Part shown: piece by piece, positions 24,198 to 33,006 of the stretch
Numbering within the stretch: the first letter of the stretch is position 1
Layout: each line of letters starts with the position of its first letter
Source: an uncultured Clostridia bacterium
GTDB lineage: Bacteria; Bacillota; Clostridia; Monoglobales; Monoglobaceae
Direction: 5' to 3'
Length of the DNA: 55,844 bases
Assembly: GCA_947625905.1 (NCBI GenBank)
Contig: CANQQJ010000021.1
Location: 1-55,844 of the forward strand
Made by a program: the position numbers and the translations under genes
The notes under the pieces: model-generated
The model's input: only the letters and a program-made list of their open reading frames with translations
Told to the model about the DNA's origin: nothing
Database searches by the model: none

Positions 24198-24323
24198 ATG
24201 AGTAGTTTGCTGCAGGAAAAACTTGATAAAACAGCAGAATATTTCTACTTTAGCCACAGCTTTTACTTTAGCTTTGGCTCTTTTCCGTGCCGCAATTCAG
24301 GTAAAGCCCGTTTATGCTCCTAA
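24198..24323 (+). CDS. Phe/Tyr-rich leader peptide of the aro operon
   Basis: A 41-residue ORF with AAGGAG 6 nt before its ATG. Residues 15-29 contain six Phe and three Tyr among fifteen residues (YFYFSHSFYFSFGSF) and no Trp, the classic make-up of an attenuator control peptide. Its last codons (24301-24309) are the 5' arm of the antiterminator. A ribosome stalled at the Phe/Tyr codons leaves that arm free and lets the antiterminator form. A ribosome reaching the stop at 24321 covers it and lets the terminator (24354-24378) form. It lies between a consensus promoter and the DAHP synthase gene. The mechanism is inferred but the parts are seen directly. Confidence 0.85.
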   Translation: MSSLLQEKLDKTAEYFYFSHSFYFSFGSFPCRNSGKARLCS

Positions 24324-24383
24324 TTTATAAGCATAAAACTTTGAAAATTATTCAAGGATGGGCTTTGCGCTCGTCCTTTTTAT
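24301..24383 (+). terminator. Attenuator: antiterminator and intrinsic terminator of the aro leader
   Basis: Terminator: AAGGATGGGC (24354-24363), loop TTTGC, GCTCGTCCTT (24369-24378), with all ten positions pairing (two G-U) and a following T-rich tract. Antiterminator: AAAGCCC (24303-24309) pairs with GGGCTTT (24360-24366), which uses part of the terminator's 5' arm, so the two are mutually exclusive. Inside its loop is another perfect hairpin, TTTATGC (24311-24317) with GCATAAA (24331-24337). A weaker 1:2-type pairing of GGCTCTTTTCC with GGTAAAGCC may act as a pause hairpin. Confidence 0.85.
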
Positions 24384-24414
24384 TTTTACAAACACATATT
24401 CAGGAGGAAATAAA

Positions 24415-25434
24415 ATGGTAGTAATCTTAAAACCGAAAACAAGCGAGGATGACGTAAGCAAGATCATATCGTACATCGAGGACATGGGTCTCGACGTTAT
24501 GATAAACAAGGGCGTTGACTGCACCGTGCTGGGCCTCTTGGGCGACACCAGCCGCATCGACCCCGACACGCTGATGCTCAACGTGCACGTTGACCGCGTT
24601 ATGCGCATAGCGGAGCCCTTCAAAAAGGCCAGCCGCAAATTCCATCCCGAGCCGACCGTGATAAAGGTCGGAAACGCGGAGATCGGAAAAGAGGGCACGT
24701 TCACGGTCATGGCGGGCCCGTGCAGCGTCGAGACCGAGGAGCAGATCATCCACGTCGCCGAAAGCGTCAAAAAGAGCGGCGCCGCGCTGCTCCGGGGCGG
24801 AGCGTTCAAGCCCAGGACCTCGCCGTACTCGTTCCAGGGCCTCGAGCTTGAGGGTCTGCGCCTGCTCAAGGAGGCGAGAGACAAAACGGGTCTGCCCATC
24901 GTGACCGAGATCATGTCCCCGAAAATGGTCGAGGTTTTCGAAAGGGACGTTGACGTGATACAGGTGGGCGCCAGAAATATGCAGAACTTTGACCTGCTCA
25001 AGGAGCTGGGCAAGACCTCAAAGCCCATCCTGTTAAAGCGCGGCCTTTCGGCCACGATCGAGGAGTGGCTGATGTCGGCCGAGTACATCCTGGCCGAAGG
25101 CAACACAAACGTTATTCTGTGCGAGCGCGGCATCAGGACCTTTGAGACGTACACCAGAAACACTCTCGACCTGAGCGCTATTCCCGCGGTGAAGCGCCTC
25201 AGCCATCTGCCGGTGGTTGTCGACCCGTCCCATTCCGCGGGTATGAGCTGGATGGTGGAGCCTCTGTCGCTGGCGGCGATGGCGGTGGGAGCCGACGGAC
25301 TTATAATAGAGGTCCACAACAACCCCGCCAAGGCGTGGTGCGACGGCGCACAGTCGCTGAACGAGACACAGTTCGACAGCCTTATGAAAAAAATGCGCGC
25401 CATAGGCAAGCATGTTGACAAGGAGATCGTGTGA
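24415..25434 (+). CDS. aroF: 3-deoxy-7-phosphoheptulonate (DAHP) synthase
   Basis: It catalyses condensation of PEP and erythrose 4-phosphate, the entry to the shikimate pathway. 339 residues, type I-beta with an N-terminal ferredoxin/ACT-like domain (1-~80), as in Thermotoga and Bacillus-like enzymes. Motifs are AGPCSVETEEQI, LRGGAFKPRTSPYSFQG, VIQVGARNMQNF, ILLKRG, LCERGIRTFE and VVDPSHSAG. The start ATG 24415 follows AGGAGGA; the longer frame from 24358 would begin inside the terminator. First enzyme gene after the attenuator; the N-terminal domain predicts Phe/Tyr feedback as well. Confidence 0.95.
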   Translation: MVVILKPKTSEDDVSKIISYIEDMGLDVMINKGVDCTVLGLLGDTSRIDPDTLMLNVHVDRVMRIAEPFKKASRKFHPEPTVIKVGNAEIGKEGTFTVMAGPCSVETEEQIIHVAESVKKSGAALLRGGAFKPRTSPYSFQGLELEGLRLLKEARDKTGLPIVTEIMSPKMVEVFERDVDVIQVGARNMQNFDLLKELGKTSKPILLKRGLSATIEEWLMSAEYILAEGNTNVILCERGIRTFETYTRNTLDLSAIPAVKRLSHLPVVVDPSHSAGMSWMVEPLSLAAMAVGADGLIIEVHNNPAKAWCDGAQSLNETQFDSLMKKMRAIGKHVDKEIV

Positions 25435-25439
25435 TATAA

Positions 25440-26300
25440 ATGGAAAGTGATTTTAAAGTCGCGGTGATCGGTCTGGGCCTGATAGGAGGCTCGCTGGCGT
25501 ACGCTTTGAGGGGATTCAGGCGCGCGCGGATCGCGGGCTGCGACATAGACCCAAAGACCCGCGCGGCGGCGCTTAAAAACAAAGCGGTGAGCGAGGTTTA
25601 TGATAACGCGGGCGACGCGATCGAGGGCGCCGATTTGGTGGTGTTCTGCACCTATCCCGACAGCATCGGCGGCTTAATCGACTTAAACCGCGGCAGGTTC
25701 AAAAAAGGAGCGGTCGTTTCGGACGTGTGCGGCGTAAAGAGCGGGGTCTCGAGGCGCATCCGCGCGGCTCTGCCCGAGGGCGTAGACTACGTCGGCGGCC
25801 ACCCGATGGCGGGAAAAGAGGTCGACGGCTTTGAAAACGCCTCGTCCGAGCTGTTCTGGATGAGCGGATTTATAATAACGCCCGACAAAAGCTCAAAGGA
25901 AAGCAGCATAGCGCTTCTGCGGGAGATGGCGAAATACATCGGCGCCACCCGCATAGCGATGGCGGATCCCGACGAGCACGACCGCGTGATAGCCTACACC
26001 AGCGACCTTATGCACGTGGCGGCCTCGGCGCTCTGTCTCGACTATCCGCCCGAGATGAACCGCGCCTACACGGCGGGCGCCTTCCGCGACTGCACCAGAG
26101 TGGCGCGGATAAACGGCGAACTGTGGAGCTCGCTGTTTATTTCGAACAAGGAAAACGTGGTGAGCGAGATCGACCGCCTGATAGGCAGCCTCGAAAAAAT
26201 ACGCGGGCTTGTGGAAAACGCCGACCGCGAGAATCTCGAAAAGCTGCTCAATACGGTCTGCGAAAACAAGATAACCATGCAGAAAAAGGAGCCTGAATAA
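25440..26300 (+). CDS. tyrA: Prephenate dehydrogenase
   Basis: A 286-residue NAD(P)-dependent enzyme making 4-hydroxyphenylpyruvate for tyrosine. The dinucleotide fold begins VIGLGLIGGSLAYAL. VGGHPMAGKEVDGF carries the conserved active-site His region, and RVARINGELWSSLF is typical of the helical dimer domain. No ACT domain is present, so regulation may rest on the attenuator. ATG 25440 is 5 nt after aroF. Confidence 0.95.
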   Translation: MESDFKVAVIGLGLIGGSLAYALRGFRRARIAGCDIDPKTRAAALKNKAVSEVYDNAGDAIEGADLVVFCTYPDSIGGLIDLNRGRFKKGAVVSDVCGVKSGVSRRIRAALPEGVDYVGGHPMAGKEVDGFENASSELFWMSGFIITPDKSSKESSIALLREMAKYIGATRIAMADPDEHDRVIAYTSDLMHVAASALCLDYPPEMNRAYTAGAFRDCTRVARINGELWSSLFISNKENVVSEIDRLIGSLEKIRGLVENADRENLEKLLNTVCENKITMQKKEPE

Positions 26301-26301
26301 T

Positions 26302-27357
26302 ATGGAAAAACTGAGAGTAAACATTCCGAAAAGAGAGTACGACATAATCATCGACAAGGATATATTAAAGAACACCGCGGACTATATCAAGGAGGTGTTC
26401 GGGGGCGGAAAGATAGCCGTCGTGACCGACTCCAACGTGGGCCCGCTGTACGGCGGCGCCGTGATAAACAGCCTCAGTGGCGGCGGCTTTGAGACCGAGC
26501 TCATCACGATCCCCGCGGGCGAGAAGAGCAAAAGCGAAAAATATCTGTTTGAGCTGTATGACAGGATGCTCTCGTTCGGCCTGACCCGCTCCGATCTGAT
26601 AATCGCTCTGGGCGGCGGCGTTGTGGGCGACCTGACGGGCTACGCGGCGGCGAGCCTGCTGCGCGGTGTGCCTTACGTCCAGATACCGACCACCCTGCTG
26701 GCGCAGGTGGATTCCAGCGTGGGCGGCAAGGTGGCGATAGACCTGCCGAGAGGCAAAAATCTTGTGGGCGCTTTTAACCAGCCCAAAATGGTTATAATCG
26801 ACACCGAGTGCCTAAAGACACTTTCGCCCCGCGTTTTAAGCGACGGAATGGCCGAGGTCATCAAATACGGCGCCATAAAAGACAAGGCTTTGTTTGAGCT
26901 TTTGGAAAATATAAAAAACACGAAAGAATTGTTTGCAAAAATAGATAAAATAGTATATAATTGTTGTGATATAAAAAGACGGGTGGTAGAGGAGGACGAG
27001 TTCGACAAGGGCGGACGCATGATCCTCAATTTCGGCCACACCTTCGGCCATGCCATCGAGAAACGGTACAACTACGAGACATACACCCACGGCGAGGCTG
27101 TGGGAGTGGGAATGCGGATGGCGTGCGAGTACGGCGGGCGTCTGGGGCTGACCCCCGCGGGCACTGCCGAGAGAATGACAAAGATACTTGAAAACTACAG
27201 CCTGCCGACCCGCGTTGAGATAAGCAAACAGCAGCTCGGCGAGGCGGCCGCCGTCGACAAAAAGGGCGAGGGCGCCTATATCAATCTGATACTGCTTAAA
27301 GGCATAGGCGATGTGGTTATAAAAAAATTCAGAAAAGACGAGTTTTTGAACATTTAA
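26302..27357 (+). CDS. aroB: 3-dehydroquinate synthase
   Basis: A 351-residue NAD- and metal-dependent cyclase converting DAHP to 3-dehydroquinate. Motifs: GGGVVGDLTGYAAAS, PTTLLAQVDSSVGGKVAID, NLVGAFNQP, and metal-binding His in NFGHTFGHAIE and HGEAVGVGM. It starts 1 nt after the tyrA stop. An AT-rich patch inside the gene carries a perfectly spaced promoter-like pair (26933-26961). Confidence 0.97.
   Translation: MEKLRVNIPKREYDIIIDKDILKNTADYIKEVFGGGKIAVVTDSNVGPLYGGAVINSLSGGGFETELITIPAGEKSKSEKYLFELYDRMLSFGLTRSDLIIALGGGVVGDLTGYAAASLLRGVPYVQIPTTLLAQVDSSVGGKVAIDLPRGKNLVGAFNQPKMVIIDTECLKTLSPRVLSDGMAEVIKYGAIKDKALFELLENIKNTKELFAKIDKIVYNCCDIKRRVVEEDEFDKGGRMILNFGHTFGHAIEKRYNYETYTHGEAVGVGMRMACEYGGRLGLTPAGTAERMTKILENYSLPTRVEISKQQLGEAAAVDKKGEGAYINLILLKGIGDVVIKKFRKDEFLNI
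26933..26961 (+). promoter_or_regulatory. Possible internal promoter inside aroB
   Basis: TTGCAA (26933-26938), a 17-nt spacer and TATAAT (26956-26961) in an unusually AT-rich stretch of a GC-rich gene. It could give attenuator-independent basal transcription of aroA-aroC-pheA-aroK-aroQ-aroE. Confidence 0.5.
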
Positions 27358-27385
27358 TATATATTTAACTTTTTTGGAGGATGTT

Positions 27386-28654
27386 ATGGAAGATATTAAA
27401 GTAATACGTCCGAGCATGCTTCGGGGCACCGTGTCGGTGCCGCCGTCCAAAAGCGTGGCTCATCGGGCTATTATTGCCGCGGCTCTGAGCGGCGACGACT
27501 GCGTGATCGAAAACGTGGTCATGTCGGACGACATAACCGCCACGGTGGGCTGCATGCGCGCCTTGGGCGCCAAATGCCGCGTCAACACCAAGAGCATGAC
27601 GGTGAGCATTTCGGGCAAAAAGACATACAAAGTGAAAAACATGATAACTCTCGACTGCTTCGAGAGCGGCTCGACCCTGAGGTTCCTCATGCCGCTGGCG
27701 CTGGGCAGGGGCGTGCCGGTCAAGTTTGTCGGCCGCGGACGGCTGATGAAGCGGCCGCAGACGCCTTACTTCAATATTTTCCGCGAAAAGGGGATCAGGC
27801 TCAAAACGGGCGATGATTATATAATCCTGGACGGAAAGCTCGAAAGCGGAAGCTACGGCCTGGCCGGCAACGTCAGCTCCCAGTTCATAACCGGGTTGCT
27901 TTTCGCGCTGCCGCTGCTTGAGGGCGACAGCGAGATCGTCGTGTCGGGCGAGTGCGAGAGCAAGGGCTATATAGACCTGACTATCGACATCCTCAAAAAA
28001 TTCGGTATCGAGATCGAGAATCACAAATACAAGCTGTTCCGCGTAAAGGGCGGCCAGAAATACAAAGGCCGCGCCGAGCTTAAGGTCGAGGCCGACTATT
28101 CGCAGGCCGCGTTTTTCCTTGTGGCGGATGCCATCGGCTGCAATGTGGAGTGCATGAATTTAAACCCCGACAGCCTCCAGGGCGACCGCGCCATAATCGA
28201 CATAATAAGGAGCGCGGGCGGCAGGATCGTCAAGGGCCCCAACGGCGGGCTCATGGCGAAAAAGACGGCTGTTATGCACGGCATCACGATAGACGCGCGA
28301 GACATACCCGACCTGGTGCCGATATCGGCGGTGCTCTGCTCGTTCCTCAGCGGCGAGAGCCGAATAATAAACGCGGGACGGCTGCGGCTCAAGGAGAGCG
28401 ACAGACTAAAAGCGATATCCACCGAGCTTTCGCGGCTGGGCGCCAACATCCGCGAGACCGCGGACGGCCTTATCATAAACGGCCGCGATCTGCTCGAGAG
28501 CAACGTCTGCTCGTCGTGGAACGACCACCGCATAGCGATGGCTATAGCTATCGCCGCCTGCCGCTCGGAGGGCGAGGTAAGCATAACCGGCGCGGAGCAG
28601 GCGGTCAGAAAGTCGTATCCCGACTTTTTCAAGGTATACGACAGACTGGTCTGA
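27386..28654 (+). CDS. aroA: 3-phosphoshikimate 1-carboxyvinyltransferase (EPSP synthase)
   Basis: A 422-residue enzyme joining PEP and shikimate 3-phosphate. Motifs: PPSKSVAHRAIIAAALS, FESGSTLRFLMPLA, RLKESDRL and DHRIAMAIAIAA. The start is ATG 27386 after GGAGG (27376-27380); the TTG at 27374 lies in that site. It carries Ala rather than Gly after the SKSV-HR block, a position that affects glyphosate behaviour in some family members; I draw no conclusion from it. Confidence 0.96.
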   Translation: MEDIKVIRPSMLRGTVSVPPSKSVAHRAIIAAALSGDDCVIENVVMSDDITATVGCMRALGAKCRVNTKSMTVSISGKKTYKVKNMITLDCFESGSTLRFLMPLALGRGVPVKFVGRGRLMKRPQTPYFNIFREKGIRLKTGDDYIILDGKLESGSYGLAGNVSSQFITGLLFALPLLEGDSEIVVSGECESKGYIDLTIDILKKFGIEIENHKYKLFRVKGGQKYKGRAELKVEADYSQAAFFLVADAIGCNVECMNLNPDSLQGDRAIIDIIRSAGGRIVKGPNGGLMAKKTAVMHGITIDARDIPDLVPISAVLCSFLSGESRIINAGRLRLKESDRLKAISTELSRLGANIRETADGLIINGRDLLESNVCSSWNDHRIAMAIAIAACRSEGEVSITGAEQAVRKSYPDFFKVYDRLV

Positions 28655-28685
28655 TTTAGTATAAATAACATATTCGGAGGACGGT

Positions 28686-29759
28686 ATGAACATATTCGGA
28701 AGAAACATAAGGCTCAGTATTTTCGGCGAGTCCCACGGGCTCGGCATAGGCGTTGTGATAGACGGTCTGCCGGGCGGGATAAAGCTGGACACAGGCAGAA
28801 TTGAGGACGAGATGGAGCGGCGCTCTCCGGGGCGGAGCGGAATTTCCACCTCCCGCCGCGAGGCCGACAAGGTGGAGATCATGTCGGGCTTTGTGAACGG
28901 CATGACGACCGGCACGCCGATAGCCGGAGTTATCAGAAACACCAACACCATCTCAAAGCATTACGAAAAAGACCTTATGCGCCCCGGCCACGCGGACTAC
29001 ACCGCCTATGTGAAGTACGGCGAGAACCGCGACTACCGAGGCGGCGGCCACTTTTCGGCCAGGATAACAGCGCCGCTGGTGTTCGCCGGAGCCGTGGCCA
29101 AGCAGGTGCTCGAGGACGAGGGCGTGTCGGTGGGCGCGCATATTCTGCGCATAGCCGACGTGTGGGACGAGCCCTTTGACCCCGTGAATGTTTCGGCCGC
29201 CGATCTTGCGGCGGTCTCAAAAAAGGATTTTCCCGTTAATGACGACGAAAAGGGAGAGCAAATGCGCGAGCGCATCCTCGCCGCGAAAAACGGCCGAAAC
29301 TCGGTGGGCGGCATTGTGGAGTGCGCCGCTGTCGGCATGCCTGCCGGCAAGGGCGAGCCGTTTTTCGGCTCGGTCGAGAGCCGTCTGTCGGCCATGCTGT
29401 ATTCGGTGCCCGCGGTAAAAGCGGTCATGTTCGGCGCGGGAGCGGACTTCGCTGCGATGACCGGAAAGGAAGCCAACGACGAGTTTTATATTAAAGACGG
29501 AGCCGTCAAAACCTACACCAACAACAACGGCGGCATAAACGGCGGCATAACAAACGGAATGCCGATCGTGTTCCGCGCGGTGCTCAAGCCGACCCCGTCG
29601 ATCGCCCAAAAGCAGAGGACGGTCAATATCGAGAAAATGGAGAACGCCGAGATAGAGATCCGCGGCAGGCACGACCCGTGCGTCGTTCACCGCGGAGCGG
29701 TGGTGATCGAGAACGCCGCGGCGGCCGCGCTGCTGGACTTGTTATACGACAGATTTTAG
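28686..29759 (+). CDS. aroC: Chorismate synthase
   Basis: A 357-residue FMN-dependent lyase making chorismate from EPSP. Motifs: FGESHG at residue 13, [50 protein letters not shown] and [13 protein letters not shown] 28686 follows CGGAGGACGG. This step completes the common pathway within the operon. Confidence 0.97.
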   Translation: MNIFGRNIRLSIFGESHGLGIGVVIDGLPGGIKLDTGRIEDEMERRSPGRSGISTSRREADKVEIMSGFVNGMTTGTPIAGVIRNTNTISKHYEKDLMRPGHADYTAYVKYGENRDYRGGGHFSARITAPLVFAGAVAKQVLEDEGVSVGAHILRIADVWDEPFDPVNVSAADLAAVSKKDFPVNDDEKGEQMRERILAAKNGRNSVGGIVECAAVGMPAGKGEPFFGSVESRLSAMLYSVPAVKAVMFGAGADFAAMTGKEANDEFYIKDGAVKTYTNNNGGINGGITNGMPIVFRAVLKPTPSIAQKQRTVNIEKMENAEIEIRGRHDPCVVHRGAVVIENAAAAALLDLLYDRF

Positions 29760-29770
29760 GATGTGAAAAA

Positions 29771-30952
29771 ATGGACAAAGAGCAAATAAACAAGATCAAC
29801 GAAAAAGAATACAACACAAAGCTTGACGAGCTCCGCGCCGAGATCGACAAGATCGACTCCGAGCTCCTGCCGCTGTTCCTGCGGCGCATGGAGCTGAGCA
29901 GCGGCGTGGCAGACTACAAGCGCAGCGTGGGCAAGGCCGTCCTCGACTCGGAGCGCGAGAAGCAGGTGCTGATGAGCAAGATGGACCTTGTGGAGGGCAA
30001 GCGCCAAAAGAACGAGGTGTACGAGTTCTACGCGGCGATAATGTCGATCAGCCGCGAGCGCCAGACCAGAGAGCTTGTGGGCTGCAACCGCACCATGGTC
30101 GAGGACCTGCTCGACCCCAAGCCCCCGATCGAAGAGCCCGGTATCGTGTTTTACGGCGCCGACGGCTCATACACCGAGCAGGCGGCGATAAAATATTTCG
30201 GCGCGGACTCAGAGCGCCGTAGCGTGCCGACCTTCGACAGCGCGTTTTCGGAGCTTGAGAGCGGAAACGCCGACTACGCTGTGCTGCCCATCGAGAACTC
30301 CTACACCGGTACGATAGCCGACGTGATCGACCTCCTCGCCAAATACGGATATTTCATCACGGGCGAGGTCGACGTGCCGATACGCCACTGTCTGCTGGGC
30401 GTTCCGGGGGCCGAGCTTTCGGATATCAGAACCGTGTATTCCCACGAGCAGGGCATAATGCAGAGCCGAGAGTTTTTAAAAACGCTGGGCGGAGTTGAGC
30501 TCAAGGAGTATTACAGCACCTCGCAGAGCGCCCAAAAGGTGGCGGCCGAGGGCGACAAGAGCAAGGCGGCCATCGCGGGACGGCAGAACGCCGAGCTGTA
30601 CGGGCTCAAGGTGCTTGCGGAGGACATAAACAACAGCGCCAAAAACACCACGCGGTTCATAATCGTCTCAAAGAATCTGGAGATCGACGAGAGCTGCGAC
30701 AAGATCAGCGCCGCGTTCACCCTGCCCCACCAGAGCGGCGAGCTGCACAGGATACTGGCGTGCTTCGCCCGCGGCGACCTGAATCTGGTAAAGCTGGAGT
30801 CGCGCCCGCTGTATGACAGGAACTTCGAGTATATGTTTTTTGTGGATTACTGCGGGAACCTGCTTGACGGGCACGTGCGCCGCGTCACCAACAACGTTAT
30901 CGAGGGCACGGGCGAGTTCAAGCTGCTCGGGAACTACAAGCTGAAAGAATAA
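29771..30952 (+). CDS. pheA: Bifunctional chorismate mutase / prephenate dehydratase (P-protein)
   Basis: 393 residues in three parts. AroQ-type chorismate mutase: ~15-95 (LRAEIDKIDSELLPLFLRRM, ADYKR). Prephenate dehydratase: ~120-300 (FYGADGSYTEQAA, LPIENSYTGTI, and TTRFIIVSK with the catalytic Thr). C-terminal ACT domain: ~305-385, with the Phe-binding ESRP motif. The usual GAL(V) motif is read here as GELH, so feedback strength may differ. ATG 29771 follows AGGATG; the frame upstream overlaps aroC and is rejected. Confidence 0.95.
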   Translation: MDKEQINKINEKEYNTKLDELRAEIDKIDSELLPLFLRRMELSSGVADYKRSVGKAVLDSEREKQVLMSKMDLVEGKRQKNEVYEFYAAIMSISRERQTRELVGCNRTMVEDLLDPKPPIEEPGIVFYGADGSYTEQAAIKYFGADSERRSVPTFDSAFSELESGNADYAVLPIENSYTGTIADVIDLLAKYGYFITGEVDVPIRHCLLGVPGAELSDIRTVYSHEQGIMQSREFLKTLGGVELKEYYSTSQSAQKVAAEGDKSKAAIAGRQNAELYGLKVLAEDINNSAKNTTRFIIVSKNLEIDESCDKISAAFTLPHQSGELHRILACFARGDLNLVKLESRPLYDRNFEYMFFVDYCGNLLDGHVRRVTNNVIEGTGEFKLLGNYKLKE

Positions 30953-30964
30953 GAGGTATTATAT

Positions 30965-31480
30965 ATGAACGTTTTGCTTATCGGAATGCCGGGCTGCGGC
31001 AAGTCGGCTTTCGGCAAGGCCGCGGCGGACAGCCTGAACCTTGAGTTCACAGACACCGACGCGGAGATCGAGCGCCGAGAAGGCTCGATACCCGACATCT
31101 TCGCCGAGCGCGGCGAGGAGGAGTTCCGAAAGATAGAGACCGAGACGCTGCGCGATTGCTTACGCGGCGATAATCGGATAATTTCGACCGGCGGCGGCAT
31201 AGTCACCCGCGATGAGAACATCAAGATAATGAAGGACTCGGGCGCGGCAATTTTATTTATCGACCGGCCGCTCGAGCTTATCGCGGGCGACATCGACACC
31301 TCGGGCAGGCCGCTGCTTAAAGACAACGCGGAGCGGCTCAAAACGCTGTATAAAGAGCGGTACGACAAATACAGAGAGGCTGCGACAGCCCTTGTCATAA
31401 ACGACGGGACCTTCGCCGCGGCCCTCGGCGAAGTCCTCCGCCTCATCAGAAACACCGTCAGGAAAGGAGAAATATTATGA
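30965..31480 (+). CDS. aroK: Shikimate kinase
   Basis: A 171-residue P-loop kinase with GMPGCGKSAFGKAAA at residues 7-21, the shikimate-binding DTDAEIER motif, STGGGIVTR (Gly-rich loop) and a lid region near 110. ATG 30965 follows AAGAGGT. It overlaps aroQ by 4 nt. Confidence 0.95.
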   Translation: MNVLLIGMPGCGKSAFGKAAADSLNLEFTDTDAEIERREGSIPDIFAERGEEEFRKIETETLRDCLRGDNRIISTGGGIVTRDENIKIMKDSGAAILFIDRPLELIAGDIDTSGRPLLKDNAERLKTLYKERYDKYREAATALVINDGTFAAALGEVLRLIRNTVRKGEIL

Positions 31481-31917
31481 AGATAATGGTAATAAACGGG
31501 CCGAATATCAATATGCTGGGCATCCGCGAGCCCGACGTTTACGGAAACACCGGCTATCAGCAGCTTGAAAAAATGATCGAGGACCACGCGGCGGAACGCG
31601 GCTGCGAGGCAGTCGTGCTCCAGAGCAACGGCGAGGGCGAGATCATCGACTTCATCCACCACGCGCTCGCGAACTTCGACGGCATAGTGATAAACCCCGG
31701 CGCCTACACCCACTACAGCTACGCTATACTGGACGCGCTCAAGGCGGTGGACCTGCCCGCGGTGGAGGTACACATCAGCAACATCCACAAGCGCGAAGAA
31801 TTCCGGCACAAGTCGGTGACCGCGGCGGGCTGCGTCGGCCAGATCTGCGGCCTCGGCCTTCGGGGCTATCTGCTGGCGATAGACTACCTTCTCGACGAGG
31901 TGAAAACCGATGAGTGA
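31477..31917 (+). CDS. aroQ: 3-dehydroquinate dehydratase, type II
   Basis: A 146-residue dodecameric dehydroquinase: INGPNINMLGIREPDVYG with catalytic Tyr, NPGAYTHYSYAILDAL, and EVHISNIHKREEFRHKS with catalytic His. It overlaps aroK (ATGA) and aroE by 8 nt, so translation is coupled. Confidence 0.97.
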   Translation: MKIMVINGPNINMLGIREPDVYGNTGYQQLEKMIEDHAAERGCEAVVLQSNGEGEIIDFIHHALANFDGIVINPGAYTHYSYAILDALKAVDLPAVEVHISNIHKREEFRHKSVTAAGCVGQICGLGLRGYLLAIDYLLDEVKTDE

Positions 31918-32782
31918 CAAAATAAAGCTTAACGTTATCGGCGACCCCATCGAGCACAGCAAGTCGCCGATCGTTCACGGCCTGGTGTTTGACGCGCTGG
32001 GCCTTGATTGCGATTATACCCGCGTGCTCGTCAAAAAGGGCGGCCTTTCGGAATATATCGAGTCGGCGGTCGAGAGCGGCGTTTGCGGCTTTAATCTCAC
32101 GATGCCCCACAAGACCGACATAATCCCGTATCTCAAGGAGATAGACGGCGACGCCGAGCTGTTCGGCGCGGTCAACACGGTCAAAATAAAAGACGGCGGG
32201 CTCTACGGCTATAATACCGACGCCCGCGGTTTTGTGCTGTCTCTTGAGCAAAACGGAGTCGCCCCCGAGGGCAAAAGCATCGTCATTCTCGGCGCGGGAG
32301 GAGTCGTGTCAACTCTGGCGCTCAAACTGACCGACATGGGCGCGGGAAGCATCGCGGTCATGAACCGCACGGTCCCAAAGGCCGAGGCGGTCTGCGAAAA
32401 GATACGCGGCTACCAAAAAGACGGCAGGGCGCGGAGCGGCTGCGAGCTTATCTCGGGCGGCACCGACGAGGCGGCGAAGTATCTTCGCGGCTGCGACATT
32501 CTGATAAACGCCACCCCTCTCGGCATGAGCGGCGTCGGCGCGGACTACGAGGACCTGTCCTTTACGGACGGCCTGAACCCTTCCGCCGCGGTGTGCGACC
32601 TCATATACAGCCCGCCCAAAACCAAGTTTTTGTCATACGCCGAGGCGCGCGGACATAAAATAATAAACGGCCTCGGGATGCTCATAGGCCAGGCGATACT
32701 GGCGGACGAGATATATCTCGGAAAACAGCTTGATATTGGCGGATTGTACGCGCGGCTTACCGGCGGGAATTATACAATTTAG
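31910..32782 (+). CDS. aroE: Shikimate dehydrogenase
   Basis: A 290-residue NADPH-dependent enzyme. The substrate domain has GDPIEHSKSPIVHG and NLTMPHKTDII with catalytic Lys. GAVNTVK, YNTDARGF, nucleotide loop LGAGGVVST and INATPLGM complete the signature. Last gene of the operon; I see no clear terminator behind it. Confidence 0.96.
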   Translation: MSDKIKLNVIGDPIEHSKSPIVHGLVFDALGLDCDYTRVLVKKGGLSEYIESAVESGVCGFNLTMPHKTDIIPYLKEIDGDAELFGAVNTVKIKDGGLYGYNTDARGFVLSLEQNGVAPEGKSIVILGAGGVVSTLALKLTDMGAGSIAVMNRTVPKAEAVCEKIRGYQKDGRARSGCELISGGTDEAAKYLRGCDILINATPLGMSGVGADYEDLSFTDGLNPSAAVCDLIYSPPKTKFLSYAEARGHKIINGLGMLIGQAILADEIYLGKQLDIGGLYARLTGGNYTI

Positions 32783-32838
32783 ACAAAAATTTTATCAAAA
32801 ACATACCGGATCGGTCGTAATAATAAAATAACCTCTTG

Positions 32839-32868
32839 TTTACAAAATATTCACATTTTATTTATAAT
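32839..32868 (+). promoter_or_regulatory. Promoter for the GT2 gene
   Basis: TTTACA (32839-32844), an 18-nt spacer and TATAAT (32863-32868). The leader is about 130 nt. Confidence 0.65.
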
Positions 32869-32969
32869 TTTTTAATAATTTGGGTCTATAACAGTATTTA
32901 GAAAAAATTACCGACCGATTTAACGTTCGGCGGCTCTGCAAAATATAGGATTTTGACGGAAAGAAAGCG

Positions 32970-32988
32970 CCAAAGCGCTGCGCTTTGG
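32970..32988 (+). promoter_or_regulatory. Leader hairpin before the GT2 gene
   Basis: CCAAAGCG-CTG-CGCTTTGG is a perfect 8-bp stem ending 8 nt before the AAGGAG site of the GT2 gene. The leader also has a looser GC-rich dyad near 32911-32935. It matches no riboswitch I know. Confidence 0.45.
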
Positions 32989-33006
32989 AAGTAAAAAGGA
33001 GATCTT

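Noticed and set aside
24174..24300. TRAP-binding triplet array in the aro leader
   Set aside because: Only about six scattered NAG triplets, not 9-11 at 2-3-nt spacing; the leader is better explained by ribosome stalling.
32869..33006. c-di-GMP or other known riboswitch in the GT2 leader
   Set aside because: Only two simple dyads are visible and no conserved riboswitch core could be matched.
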